The notes under the pieces were generated by a model. It did not search any database. It was given only the letters and a program-made list of their open reading frames with translations, and was not told where the DNA came from. A DNA stretch of 64,000 nt from Morella rubra (Eukaryota; Streptophyta; Magnoliopsida; Fagales; Myricaceae). Below are positions 11,341-24,809 of the stretch, in pieces. How positions within the stretch are numbered: the first letter of the stretch is position 1; every line of letters begins with the position of its first letter. Made by a program: the position numbers and the translations under genes. The stretch is from contig CM025855.1 in the NCBI GenBank assembly GCA_003952965.2, positions 30,341,938-30,405,937 of the forward strand, in the 5' to 3' direction.

Positions 11341-12890
11341 CCTTTATGTTGCTCATCAATCAATTAGGAGATATGTTTCTCATAGATGATGCTATTTGTA
11401 GGGTCTGCAAGTTGTATTTTGGAAAGCTCTTCAGTAAGGATTGATTATTTCTATGATAAAACCTGAAAAAATGTGTAGACCCAAACTATACTTAGAGGGG
11501 GGTGAATAGGTATTTTAAGATCAAATACTGTAAGAACTTATATCAAATTCATGGACCAATCAAGACAAACTCTATAAGCTACCAATACACAGATTAACAC
11601 CAGTCTAACCACAGACTAACGTTAATCTAGCCTTAATGCAAGATTGCAGAAACAATGGATTCTTTAAATCAAGATTGCTTAATTAATGTCCAAGACTGTT
11701 AATTAATGAATCAAGATTAATAAAGAAACACACAAGATTACTAAGACAACAAGAAAGAGATTATCAAGCACAAAAGAAAATCACAGAAAGAATTTTGGTG
11801 ACAAAGTAAAAACTTCCTTGAAGGTTCTTCTTCAAGAAGTAAAAATACTCCACTGCAATCCACACCAATTGATCTAATATGACCAAAGCTTTACAACTAG
11901 TGATCCTAAACAAAGCTCCTTTGTCTATCTAGGTCCCCCAATTCGCAAAGTCACTTGAGAAACCTTCTCAAGCCGATGTCCAGCATCAATTTTGATTAGA
12001 ACTCTAGATACATTATGAACTCATAGTTTGATATTCTCAGAAGAAATATGGAAGAGGCAAACCTTGTAATTGAACCTACAATTGAGCTTTTGAGACACAT
12101 GGTTCTTCAAGCCTAATTCCTGGAGGCCACGCCTTAAGAATCATTAGATGTCATTTGAAGTTCCATAGAGCTGATATTATATGATGAATTCTTTGTCATG
12201 CTGGTGTTGAAATGAAAAGGTATTTATTGTCCTTCAAATTTTCAATCATGAGTCCTATAAATTTTCAAACTTTATGGATCACTTTTGTCATGGTTGTTTT
12301 ATGAGGAGCTTTCTTGGCAATGAGTTTCCAAACTAAAATGAGGCTTGATGCAACCTTGGCGTACTCTAAATTTGGCTTGAGCTTTAATGGATCTTGCAAT
12401 GGAAGACGTTTGGTTTAAGAGATCAGAAGGTTAATTTCTTGTGGCATTAGGTTCAAATAAGTCATTGCATTTTTTTATTTGAAAGGAGTGAGTATAGATG
12501 GAGGGAGAAAGGTGGTTGAAAGGAAGAGAAGAGACGATGCCAACGATCAAGTAAAGAACTATATGAAGATTATGGAGGAGCAGAGATGATGGGAGAAAGG
12601 TGGCGAAAAGAAAGAGGAGAAGAATTTCAGATGTAAGGAGAGCAAAGAACATACAGGACCGAAAGAATCGAGGGGTGAGAGAAGAGGATTCTTAACACAC
12701 CCTTTTTATAATTGGGCTATGAAGTCTCCACCTTCAAGTGAAAGAAATGTGAAATCCAAGCTCGATGTTTCTTAGGGATGTGCACCACCTTATTTGTAGT
12801 CGGAGAGTAAATTTTAAAACCGACTCCGACTATGATAGGTGTACCTCGGAACCAACTCCGATTTGTCAAAGTTGACTCCATAAATCACGC
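11341..12890. other. Repeat-derived intergenic DNA
   Basis: From about 11480 the sequence has the GAGGGGGGTGAATAGGT motif common at ends of plant LTR-retrotransposon fragments, then an A-rich non-coding region to about 12000. Positions 12430-12660 are purine-rich and open on the minus strand, but the frame has no recognisable domain. No intact gene is seen. Confidence 0.35.
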
Positions 12891-12895
12891 TGACT

Positions 12896-13270
12896 ACCAT
12901 ACAGGGGAGTTCTAATCATGGATGAGCGGCAGTCATGCTTTGTACATGCCTTACCCCAAAAGAAGCAACAGATTCGTGAGGGTGAAACAGTTTCTATGAT
13001 GCGGGTGAAGTCATTAGAGCCACCTCCTGATGGTTGACAAGTGTTCGATAAAGAGGCGGAAAAGATTTTGGCTCAGAAGGGCGTGGGTCAAAACAAGAAG
13101 AATAGGAGGACCTATTTTCTTATGAAATGGAAGGGTCTTCGGAAGACCGAAGCTACATGGGAGAAAGATACTACCTTATGGAAATTCGAAAAGAAGGTTA
13201 GAGAGTACTTACATTCTATTCCGACGAGGGCGTCGGCTTCTTCTAGTGGGGTTGGTTTGTTAGTCCCTTA
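12896..13270 (+). mobile_element. Ty3-gypsy 3' coding fragment with chromodomain
   Basis: Reads KQQIREGETVSMMRVKSLEP, a stop, then FDKEAEKILAQKGVG (13041 on) and a chromodomain whose core is RRTYFLMKWKGLRKTEATWE, followed by LWKFEKKVREYLHSI and a Ser-rich tail. This spacing, with a W-K-G core and a TWE motif, is typical of a chromovirus polyprotein C-terminus. The clade differs from the fragment at 9426-10686. Everything upstream of the final ~125 codons is missing. Confidence 0.75.
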
Positions 13271-13280
13271 GAGGGTTAAC

Positions 13281-14261
13281 TATGGTGGCATGCCATGGTT
13301 CCTAGCATAAATGCCACAATGAAATGCCAGAGTACGTGGGGTGGCACGCACATGGCAAGGAGGAGGTCTTGACACTAGTCTCAAGGAGCTTGGGATGGAC
13401 TCAAGCCAAGGCAAGCAGCATGGCATGACTCGATGGTAGATAGGCGACATGATCAGGGGGTGAAGCACGCGTGCAAGCCAAGGCAATGGCATGCAAACAC
13501 GCTCGAGGGGCTGGGCACAACAATCTCCTACAAACTAGGAACGAGCAGTGGCTGTGAGGAGCGACCATGACCATGTCAAAGCCAACCAAGTCAAAGAAAG
13601 AGATTCGTGTGCAATTGAGGTGTGCAGCAAGCATGTGCGCACACGGTCAAAGCCAAATCTCAGGTTCCTTAATTTTAGGCATCGGTTGTGGGTTGGACCT
13701 AGTCATGTACACCATCTAGATGCATTGACCTATTCAATTGCAAGATTGTTGTGCTTAGCAAGCACATATGCATTTAAGACCTAGTCACAAGGCTTAAGAC
13801 TCGGCACAAGAATTGGTCAAGGCGGGAGACTAGGCATGATAAATGGTCTTCACAACGAGGTGACATGAGTTGCACACATCAAGGTGTTAGATCAACTTGA
13901 GTGATGACAAGTGGTTGAATGAGAGTCTGACAAGTGTTAGTCTATGGGAGACTCACTGGATGCCTAGACTTCTATATAAAGAGAGCTTGGCTCTTCTAAG
14001 AAATCAGCCACGAAGATATGCTAAGTATCAGAGACACCAATAAACAAAAGAATAGATTTGAGTGAGCAAGCGTTCGAGGAAACTAAGGTGTGTTTAGTCA
14101 TGATCATTCCTTTGTCTACTTCTTACATTGTGAATATAACGGTTGAGAGATTCTCGTACTTGTGTGTGTCTTAATAAGAAAGTGGGTTGACTGACTAGGT
14201 GTTAGACACTTAGTGCCGCACAAGGTTGTGCAAAATTTCTACTAAGCACAACCCTATGACA
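13281..14261 (+). repeat. Probable 3' LTR of the second gypsy fragment
   Basis: It follows the chromodomain stop codon (13269-13271) and a short purine stretch. Proposed limits are TGGTGGCATGCCATGG and CCCTATGACA, giving TG...CA ends and about 980 bp. The segment is GC-richer than its surroundings and non-coding, with a promoter-like TATATAAA at 13973-13980. Limits are inferred because no second LTR is present for comparison. Confidence 0.45.
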
Positions 14262-14315
14262 GTAAGGGTGTTGGCGTTTGTTGATTTGTAGGGTATGTTT
14301 TATTAGAATTTAGTT

Positions 14316-14803
14316 GGGTTAGGTACCCATTTCGTCTCTAGGTTTTGACCATTTTTAACCAATCGTCCTTCTGATTTTAAATTGATTATAAAACTCCCTG
14401 AGTTTATAATAATTTGTCAAACAAGTCTCTTAAAATTTTATTCTTAAAGTTAATGGTTCACACGTCAGTTTCAATTATAAGTTGGCACATGTCACCCAAA
14501 ACTAAAATCATGTGACTTATAATTTTTTTAAGTTTTGTTCTTACTCTTATTTTTTTAGAATAATTTAAAAAAAATAAAGAAAAAAAATAAAAAAGTATAA
14601 GTCACATGATTTTAGTTTGGGGTGACATGTGTTAACTTATGACTGGAACTAACATGTGAATTGTTAACTATATAGATAGAAATTTAATGAAAAAACTTGT
14701 TTGATTAAAGTAGCAAACTCAAGAACTTTTATAATCAATTTGAATACCCAAGGACAATTTATTAAATTAGTCAGAACTCAGGGACCAAATAGATATATAA
14801 CCC
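14316..14803. mobile_element. Foldback MULE-type MITE with perfect 9-bp target duplication
   Basis: A 488-bp element whose two halves are inverted repeats of about 220 bp around an A/T-rich centre. The left arm starts GGGTTAGGTACCCATTTCG; the right arm, reverse-complemented, starts GGGTTATATATCTATTTGG. Inner landmarks such as ACTAAAATCATGTGACTTAT are shared exactly between arms. It is flanked by a perfect 9-bp direct repeat, AATTTAGTT (14307-14315 and 14804-14812), the length made by Mutator-like transposases. It has no coding capacity. Confidence 0.88.
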
Positions 14804-14979
14804 AATTTAGTTTGATATGTATTTCATTTCTTTTTATGGTGTAATGACAAAAAAATCATGTATGTGGAAACAAGGGGACATGATCTAACGGAAGAAATGG
14901 TTGATGTTGCAAGTCATATATTATGCACTTTGTTGTTTGGAATATGTTATGTAGGAGAAAATGTAAATCACATATCTAT

Positions 14980-15565
14980 GCTTTATGTAATTTTAGAATT
15001 GAGACCTGTACTTAAAAAGTTTTTATTTTAAGACTCGTGTCCCTCTGTTTATGAATTTAAGGTTTTACTTATTTTGCCGTTATTTGTAAACAAAAAATTC
15101 ATATGTTGCACATTTCAAGACACATCAGCTGCATATGTGGCTAATTTTTTAAAAAATATATATTTTTAGTCGTTTACCCGTAGATAAATAAAAAACATGT
15201 GATACAATGTAAGTTAGATTTTAATTTTAATTTTTCTAAAAAAATCCAACAGTGTGTTGCCCCTTGTGCGAGGTGGGGGCTGATCGGCTCTGTGCAAGAT
15301 TTTGTTTTTTGTTTTTTAAGACTTTTGTTATTTGTAATTTCTAAACCTTCAAAGCCACTTAGATGCAAAGGCTACAGTTTTTAATTTGAAGGGATAAGAT
15401 TTAGGACATATGACGTTAGATTAAAATAAGTCACATATGAATTTTTCGTTTCCTGATAGAAGACAAGACAAGTTGAGCCTTAGATTTACAGACAGAGGAA
15501 TTACAAATTCTAAAATCAAACATTTTAAAGTACAAGTTTCATTCTAAAATGACATGAATCAAATG
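14980..15565. mobile_element. Second TIR element with ~170-bp inverted ends
   Basis: The left end (about 14980-15155) and right end (about 15395-15565) are inverted copies. Shared landmarks are ATTTTAGAAT, ACTTGTACTTTAAAA-like sequence and AAAATTCATATGT. The centre holds the ~200-bp non-palindromic sequence that produces the open frames near 15200-15380. Exact termini and target duplication were not resolved. Confidence 0.6.
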
Positions 15566-16487
15566 TATGTACTATATTTTTTTCATATAAATTAATCGCT
15601 AATGAATTTGACGTGTGGATCACATGCCATAGGTGTCGTACAGAACATTTTCACGCAATAGCTCTTTTGTATAAGCATAAAAACAATTAAATGGAAGTAA
15701 CTGGATCAACGTACTAATTAATTATAGTCTACAAAAGCAAAAAAACAGATCTGCTAAAGAAATGTGGAAAAAATATAAGCAGGAAAGAAAAGGAAAAGTT
15801 GGATGTCCGTGCCACCTACAAAAACTACTTATGTTTCTAATGTCAATGGGTTTGACAACAACTTTTTATAAACTTCGACACATTTTTATAAAATTTTAAC
15901 AATTTTTTTTTTTCAAATCTCAATAGAATTTATAATGCATCAAACAAAAAATAATAAAATTTATTTTGCTAAGCACATTTTGTCACACCCCAAACAAAAT
16001 TTCACAGATCCCAATAAGAATCACAATGTCTCTAATAAAAAAAAATGTTACAGAAGTTTTTTTAGCCCAACCAAAAAAGAGATTAAGAAAAAACAAAAAA
16101 CAAAGGACCAGGGCTGAGCCTCGTCGTCCCACTGTTTTTTTTTTTTTTTTCGCTGGATTAGTCGTCACCACTGTTAAGTTAGCCATGCTGAATGAAAAAG
16201 AAAAGCAGAAAAAGAATAAATAATTACAGGTGGCAAAGGGCAAATATAAAAAGATATTTTTTGAAAATCCGACCAAGGAGATATTGTGCCCCATCCAAAC
16301 GTGCTCCGACAGTCCACCCCTCCCTACACTTCCTCGTCTCCACACTCTTGCTTCTCATTTTTATTCTATTTCAATTCCCAGATTCTCAGTTTCACTTCCC
16401 AAATGCAGTACTGAGATAAAAACGCCTTCCTTGTATCGTCACTGTCTTCATACCTGAAGTCTCGTTCTTGTTAAGCTCTTGCTTGAA
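15566..16487 (+). promoter_or_regulatory. Upstream region of EGY2
   Basis: AT-rich DNA ahead of the EGY2 start codon. From about 16300 it becomes C/T-rich (CCACCCCTCCCTACACTTCC near 16313), as expected for a plant 5' UTR of about 150-200 bases. A plausible TATA-like stretch, AAATATAAAAAGATA, lies near 16243-16257. No light-response cluster was identified with confidence. Confidence 0.4.
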
Positions 16488-19400
16488 ATGGGAACTCTCA
16501 CGAGCTGTAGTTTTACGCCCGTAGATTTCAAGTTCCTTTCAATCCCTCATTCCGGTGGTTCTAGAAAGAGAATTCGATTCCCGGAGCTTATGATATCAAG
16601 GAATTTATGCTTCTTGTGCAGAGAAAGATCTTACAGAGTAAAGAGGAAGGCTTCGTATAGGAATTTTGGTAGGTTTAGATGTTTTAGCGTTAACAATGAT
16701 AGTAATGGGGATGGAGAGAGTAGTAGTGAAGTTACGAGAGATTCAAATGCGACGGCAACGACGACGGCACCGTCTGAAGAACCGACGGAGGAGTTCAATC
16801 CGGAAAAAACGAAGCCGCCTGCTTCTGTTTCTTCTAGGGTATTCTTTTTACGTTTTAATTTAAATTTTTGGTATCCTGTTTCGAAGAGCTACACACTTGT
16901 TAACTGGATTGTGGTTTAGCTGCACACATTGTAATTTTTTTGCTTTCCGAGTTGAATATGAGTCGGCGTTCGCATTGAATGCTGGATTAAAAAATAGAAT
17001 TACCAAGCACAGCGTTAGAATTAGTGCAATCAAAATGTGCTAGTTACATGGTTGATGTATCTCGTAAGATTTTGAATTAGTTTATGTTAGTGAAACATGT
17101 ACTGTTACCTGAACGTTACTAATTTCTACATACTTTGAATTGCGAACAAAAAAGTTTTATTCAGGATTCAGTTGGGAATGTCTTTCAAATGCTAAATTTC
17201 AGTTTGGTGTCTGTGTCAATTGTTGACATTTCAAATTGAAATCCTTCCCCAAAAAGTATTTTTAAGCCCTCTAAGACACCATTAGCTTCAACTAAGCCCC
17301 CATTTTCTATACACCAATGTTTCTAGTTAACTGACCAATGCTTCATATGTCATGGCTGCTCACTTCTCCTGTCAGAATGTCTTATCATATATACTAGATA
17401 ACTTTTTGATAAGGTCATATATACTATATAACATTGTGGACTATGAAAATTATATATTAGAACACAAAATGCAAAGCTCTGCATGTAACTGTAATAAAAT
17501 CAGATGACTACTGATCTGAGTTTGTCAACGTTTCCTTCTTCAGCCGCCAACTATAGCTCCAGGTGGACCAGCGTACACCAATTTCCAAATCGACTCTTTT
17601 AAGCTGATGGAACTCCTTGGACCTGAAAAAGTCAATCCTACTGATGTAAAGTTGATTAAGGAAAAGCTTTTTGGCTACTCTACCTTCTGGGTTACCAAGG
17701 AAGAGTCATTTGGAGACCTTGGTGAGGGCATTCTTTTTCTTGGGAACTTAAGGGGAAAGAGAGAAGAGGTGTTTAGTAAACTTCAGAGTCAACTTGTTGA
17801 GGTCACAGGTCATAAATACAACCTTTTTATGGTCGAGGAACCCAATTCAGAAGGACCAGACCCACGTGGTGGTCCACGTATTAGCTTTGGTTTGCTTCCA
17901 AAAGAGGTTTCAGAACCAGGGCCAACTACACTTTGGCAGTATGTGATTGCTCTCCTGTTATTCCTTCTAACAATTGGTTCCTCTGTGGAGTTAGGAATTG
18001 CATCTCAGGTATGTTATTGTTAGATATAAGTTTGTATCATTGTATTCTCCATTATATGTCCGTACAAAATCCTCTGCTCATTTGTCATAGAATATCATGT
18101 GGTGCTTGTCCTATAGATTGTTCCGAAGTATATCAATTATTACACATTTCTTATTGAGCAGCTTAATCAACTTCCACCTGAGGTAGTGAAATACTTCACG
18201 GATCCAAATGCCACTGAACCGCCAGATATGGAGCTGCTAATTCCATTTGTGGAGTCTGCTTTGCCTCTAGCATATGGCGTCTTGGGAGTTCTGTTGTTTC
18301 ATGTGAGATAAATTCTCTTTCTTTTTTTATGTTTTTGTTAAATAGGCCTTTTACTAGGAAAAAGTTTTTGTGACTTTATAGTATTTGTGCAATGTTTGTT
18401 ATGTGGATCATAATCTGCTTTCTCTTTCTCTCTCTCTTTCTCTTACTTGTGGATTTCTTGGGCCTAAAGTACCTACCATAAACTATCCTACATATATCCA
18501 TTGTCAGTGCCAGTATGGCAGTACGTAATTTGATTTGTATTGAGTGCATAATGAGCTCTACTGTATAACTGCTTGTGCAATTTTGATCATTTGATAATTT
18601 TTTCCTCCTTCGCTGGTGTGGTAAATGTTTGGGCTGGGATAGGTCTAGGTCTTTGGCTTGAAAACTTGCAAGTATTAAAGAAAACAATTGTGCTAGTTGG
18701 CCTTATTGATATTCCTTGTTATGCGCACTGAATATCCAGATTCAAATCCTAATCTTTCTTGGGTACCATGTAACTCTGAAAAATATTCCTCCTTGGCAAA
18801 TCATATTAGTTTAGCATCTGCTTATGGGCGTGTACATTGCCCTCGAGCATGAAAACTCCTAGATTCCATCTGACACTCCTTTTTGAAAACTGTGGAAAAG
18901 CACTGGTGAATCACATTTGGTACCTTATTTTTTGTGATATTGTTTGGAAAGCGTATCCATATTAGTGTACAAATTTTGGAACTTTTCTGGTCAAAATAGT
19001 TTTTTGTTTTCTGTTTCCAAGGAAGTTATCTTTTGTTGTGTTTCTTCATGATAAGATAGATTATGTGCAGGAAGTGGGGCACTTTCTGGCTGCTTTCCCA
19101 AAGAAAGTAAAACTGAGCATCCCTTATTTCATTCCCAACATCACGCTTGGCAGCTTTGGAGCAATCACTCAGGTCAGTAGATCTAACAAATTCAGTATGT
19201 TAGTTCCAGACCTGAAAACATGAAGTGGAAGAAACAAGATTTTGAGCAGTCTTATTTTTTTTTATTCCTCTTGTGAGAGCACTAGAATATAATTTGTACT
19301 GTGGGCTGCTTATCAGTGATCCACCATTGAAATGCAAACCTTTTCAGTTAATGTTTTCCATTTCTTCTGATATTTTAGTGATGCCAATCTCATGTACAGA

Positions 19401-22400
19401 AGGTCTTTTTATGACCCAGCGAAGTGACTGGGCATTAAATGGCTATTCAACTGTCAATTCCAGTTCCCCGTATCTCTGTGGACACATCTAGCATTGAAAG
19501 GTTATTTGACATGGTCAGGACCAATTCTCAAGTCTCCGTAATCGCATCAAGCATTAATAGGTTATTTAACATCCCATGTTCTCGGTATTGCCAATTATTG
19601 CTGGGTGATGCCTGAGAAAGTGGTGAATGTGCTGTGGAGTTGGGAGAGGAAGTTCACTAATCCCTTCAGTAAGTCTATTTGGAGATTGATTCCCGCTTGT
19701 ATTTGGTGGAGCTTTGGAGGGAGTGGAACAATAAATGTTTTGATAGTTGTTCTTTGTCCTTGGCCAAGCTGTAGAGTTCTATGTTATTTTCCCTTTTCTG
19801 TTGGGCCGATGCATTGTTAGCTGGCACCTTTGCTGATTTTGATGATTTTCTTAGTTTTCTTGCTTGTTTGAACTAGTGATTTCGGTATAGTCCTTTGTAC
19901 TGTTTTCACTTTTCTAATAAGATTGGCTTATTAAAAAAAAAAAAAGGTTATTTAACATGGTCAAGACTACGGCTGTAGAACATTTTTCTGCCATCTTCCA
20001 AGTTCATCTATTCATGGTTTTAAAATTTAAATGTTTTCTACCATACCTTTGATTTCGAGAATCTCCCCTTCTTCCACTCCTCCCCGAAGAGTAACTAGGA
20101 CCAATTCAGTCACGTTTTCATTCATTTGGAATCTGGGCTCTTCTACTTCATTTTTATTTACTTTTTTTTCCATCTTTTTTTTTATATATATATTCCCTTC
20201 CATCATATAGTATTATTGTAAGATCAGAAAGGAGGCCTCAAATCCTTTGAAGAGGTTAAACAAATTTCTTAGGTAGTTAGTCCTAGAGATCTCTCTTTGC
20301 CTAATACTGACTGCTCTTATAGTTTTAACTTGGCCTTGGGGCTTATCCAACTTACTAATAACTCCAGAAAAGTGACCGCACAAAACCATGGTTGTAACTA
20401 GATGCTTCAATTAAAATCCAACTTTAACCTATGTTCCAGATACTGTTCTGTTCTCTAACTTCTTCACTTCTGCTGCTTTCAAGTCAACCTAAGATTTCTG
20501 GTGAAAAAGTTGGTTTTGAAAATAGGTAACTAGACTGGAGATACTTCCTCCATAAGTAAAGTTGAGGATCGATGATTTATCTTCCTCTGTGGTCTAATTT
20601 ATATACATGACATTACATTGCAAACGTACAAAAGAAGACAGTATATTAAAATCTCAGGTGTACACAAAAAGGGGAGCTTTTTGTGTCCTTGATCAATGAC
20701 CGCAGCATTATGTTCATGAATCATTCTGAACTACTATAACCTTGTCTCATATGAATTCTACGTATTTATGAATCTGTTGCGTACTCAATAGTGTCTGTCC
20801 CTTCTGCTAGTTGGTTATTACACACGTGTAGATTCTCTTTTGTTCTGTGGTGAATTTTTTTAATTATACTTTTTCACTTTAAGAAATATTGATGAAATCT
20901 TAACAAGGACCCTTTATTTTGAGCTTTAATGGTCAAATTAAAGTGAATTATGTATACAGAGCTGCATTTGTCATCTGTAATTCACATACCTGATAATCAG
21001 TCTTCTTAGCAGTGATTTTGCATATAAAGGGATATAAGTGAACTCCATCTGAAACATTCTGATGAATTCTTGCCCATGTACTTATTTTCTACTCTCCTTG
21101 GGAATCAGATAAAGACATTTTCTGATTAATATGCGCGTCAATTGCATTAATGGATCGTCAAATTTGAAATCATAATAGAATGCTTAAGTTATTAGAAGGA
21201 TTTCTACAGCACATATGAAAATAGTATACAACCCAATACGTGAGATTTCCATATCATACAGCTCCTTGTTTTTTATATTCACAGTTACATGAAATAATAC
21301 AGGGAATCAAAAAGATTGGAATAAGGTCCTTTCTTTTGTGTTTGAGATTAATCAAGATCATCCCAGGTTGAGCTTCAGTTTTAACTCATGTACTGTTACT
21401 TGGCTGGACAAGAGCAGAGAATTTCCTAAGAATAACAGGTGTGGCGTATGTCTCCAGAAGCAGTTATAGATGCTATAACAAAACTTCGTAAAAAACTATC
21501 TCGAGAAATCTATCAAACTATAAGCTATGAGGCCCTTTTATAAGTGGGTGCCCTGGCTCCCCTTACTACCAATCGTTTCCCAGGGAGCTGAAGAGGAAGG
21601 TTTAGTTCTTTCAATCTTATGTCGTGAGGGATGTGACCTATGTTAGGTCCATAAGATACCACAGCTTTTGGTGTTCTATGATTAACCTCCGAATAATGAG
21701 TAGGTAGTCCAATCCTTTTGATTACTACCATGTGGAAACACTGAAGTGCCTTATTATGTGTACATGGTTATTGCTTTGTCCCTAAAGTAGCAAGTTGTGG
21801 GAAGAGAGAGTTCCGATGCTCCATTGACCTCGGCATTAGTTATTGGAATGGCATCAGTGTTTCAGATTTATATGTTATGAGCTTCTTAGCTATCCAGGTC
21901 ATACTTTTTAATGCACAGGTCCTTATGTGGGCAACTAAATGATTTGATCTTTCTTCCTTTCAACCCATTTATGCCTACTTGTATTAGATGTAACTTTGTG
22001 GTACTGGGGACCCCTTTTCTTTTTTTTCCTCTGAATTGGTCTCCTGTTCTGAATCAATTTTTTTATTTCATGTTACTTTTCTGCATTATGCTTTAGGAAC
22101 TTTGCTTATATGTATGGGATGCAATCTAAGCCAAAAAGTAAGTGTGTGTGTGTGTGTGTGTTTTCAAATCCTGCCAGATTCCTGAGTTATTTTCCAAGCA
22201 AAGAGAAGAAGAAGTGTTTAAGATAGACAATAGTCACTAACATTCATGGTATAATAGGTTGACCTTTCTAGAAGTTCAGCCTACAGTTACATATGTGGGA
22301 ATTTGCTGCTTATTAACAATTAATTTTTGCAGTTCAAATCCATTCTCCCTGATCGGAGTACAAAAGTTGACATATCAGTTGCTGGTCCATTTGCTGGTGC

Positions 22401-24765
22401 TGCTCTGTCTTTTTCAATGTTTGCTGTTGGGCTATTGCTCTCATTAAATCAAGATGCTGCGGGAGATTTCGTGCAGGTTCCGAGCATGTTGTTTCAAGGT
22501 TCTTTGCTTCTTGGACTCATCAGTAGGGCTACTCTTGGTTATGCGTACGTCCCTCGCTTGCTTCTATGGCATAAATGAACTGGAAACATTGATGATATGC
22601 AAACTAAGAAGACATATAGGCACCAATGATTTGATGTCCCTATCAACTACTGTAACAAATGCCACTAAATGTGTGATGCATTCTTATTGATGCTATAATT
22701 AGTAGATAATTTGCTCGTGTCTCCCTTTGTTATGAGATCTTGTGGTGATATGTTGGCATTGTCAATGTGCAGCGCAATGCATGCTGCAACGGTTGCAATT
22801 CATCCTCTTGTGATTGCAGGATGGTAATGAACCATTCATGGATTATCTTATGCCCGTTTAGCATAATCAGTAATATACTGATCGTGCAAGTTACTGTGGT
22901 AGGTGTGGCTTAACAACGTCGGCTTTCAATTTGCTTCCAGTGGGGTGCCTTGATGGTGGAAGGGCTGTGCAGGTATTCTACATGCTTCTGAATTATTTAG
23001 GTTATATACATTTTTAAGTTTCTTTATGAATTTTGGGAGCACTATAAAGCATGCACAAAAGGGAGATCATATTTTGCAAGTTTGTGCAGTGACGATTTGG
23101 AAAATTTTTCCGATGCAATATGATGAGTTTACAACAGCACATATTACTTGTTTGTTCAAATAGGTCCTTTGAATTAGGTTATTGTCCATAGGTTATATAT
23201 TGGCAGAGAGCCTCATTTGTATTACTGGGAACACTTTTCTTTTTGAAAATGAGAAAGCAAAAGGTATTTATTGTTGTATGCTTTAGGATTTGTATCCTTG
23301 AATCTACTAGATATGGCCAACCGAATAGTTTTGTTAATTTGCTCTAGTTTTGAGAAATGCTGTAAAAGGATCCCCTTGTATGCTTACGTGACAGATCCCA
23401 TTCATTCGTCTTAGCTGCTTGTTGATTGAAATTCTATTCTCTAGATGAGTCATGTACATCTCCAAATTGAAGTGCATTCTTGAGCTGAAATTCTGTTCCT
23501 TGAATCCACAATTTGCCCTTCAAACACAGCTTGTTTTGTTATTAATAGGCATAAAAATGTATTATAAATGGATATTCTCTGTGGTTAGCATGTGAAAGTG
23601 CTTCCTTCATAGCATTCTGCTAGTTATCATCTGGTTCTATTTTGATTCCTCTCTAGACTCGAGTTTTCTCTGGAAATTAGTGAGGTAGAATAGTATGGGT
23701 GCGACTAAATCCAGCAAAAACAGGCACTATGTTTGTTACCAAATAATAGAAACAGAGACATCAAGGAAAAACTCCAGCAACAACAAAATATATTATAGCA
23801 AAAGAAAGAGTGAGATTGAAGTAGGAACGATAAGAGATCAATTCTTCAGAGGCATCAAGGAAAAACTCCAGCAACAACAAAATATATTATAGCAAAAGAA
23901 AGAGGGAGATTGAAGTAGGAACAATAAGAGAGAAATCCTTTGGCTCAAGAAACCCAACAAATTTTCGGATCTGAATTTCTATATATTGTATAAGAAAGGC
24001 TTCATACACTGACTCAAAAGATGCTGTTTATGATAGACCTCAGCAACCCTTGATTATAAGTACCCAAGCTCATTAAAAGCACATAGTAGTCAACTGATGT
24101 GGACTATGTGGACTTTGGACTTGGATTTTCTTTGGACTTGGATGCTTGTGCACCAATTAAAACGGTGAGATCTGTTTGGTTCAGGTGACTTAGGTCTTTC
24201 TACATGCATTGTAAATCACTTTTGCAGTTTATGTATATTCCATCTGCCCTTTCCGATTTTAGTTTTTTCTATTATTTACCTTTGAGATTAATAAAAAAAA
24301 GAAAAAAGAAGAGAAGGAAGGAGAAGAGGGGATCTTTGGCTTTTCAAAGCAAAGGCTTGTGCTATCTCTTTACAAAGCAAATTTTTACACCTTTTTCTTT
24401 TTTGAGAGCCATTTTTACACCTTTTTCTCTTTGAGGGCGATGGGGATTTTTCTTGCGCTGCATTGTTTTGAACAGGATTATTGTTATTAATGTAGATAAC
24501 TTACCTTGCTCGAGACTGATAATCAATGGTTTTGATGGTGAATTGAATTATGTATCGCAAAATATGACAAATTAATGATATATTTTTTACAGGGTGCGTT
24601 TGGTAAAGGTGCTCTAATTGGATATGGTCTGACAACCTACACATTGCTTGGATTGGGAGTGGTAAAGTTCCTCTTTGCTTACTCATTTTATTGTGATTAT
24701 GACGCATTGGCAAGTCTAGTCCATGTTGCTTTTTTATTTACCTTTTTGATTGTATAAAAAAACGG

Positions 24766-24809
<44 letters not shown>

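Noticed and set aside
18117-18161. Alternative EGY2 exon 3 start at 18117
   Set aside because: An AG at 18116 is in frame, but it would insert 15 residues (IVPKYINYYTFLIEQ) absent from EGY2 homologues; the AG at 18161 gives IASQ-LNQLPPEVVKYF as expected.
18725-18770. tRNA-like GATTCAAATCC T-arm
   Set aside because: No matching acceptor stem, D-arm or anticodon arm could be paired around it; similar words near 40030 and 57698 also failed.
23759-23930. CRISPR-like repeat-spacer array
   Set aside because: Only two long units in a plant intron; it is a simple tandem duplication.
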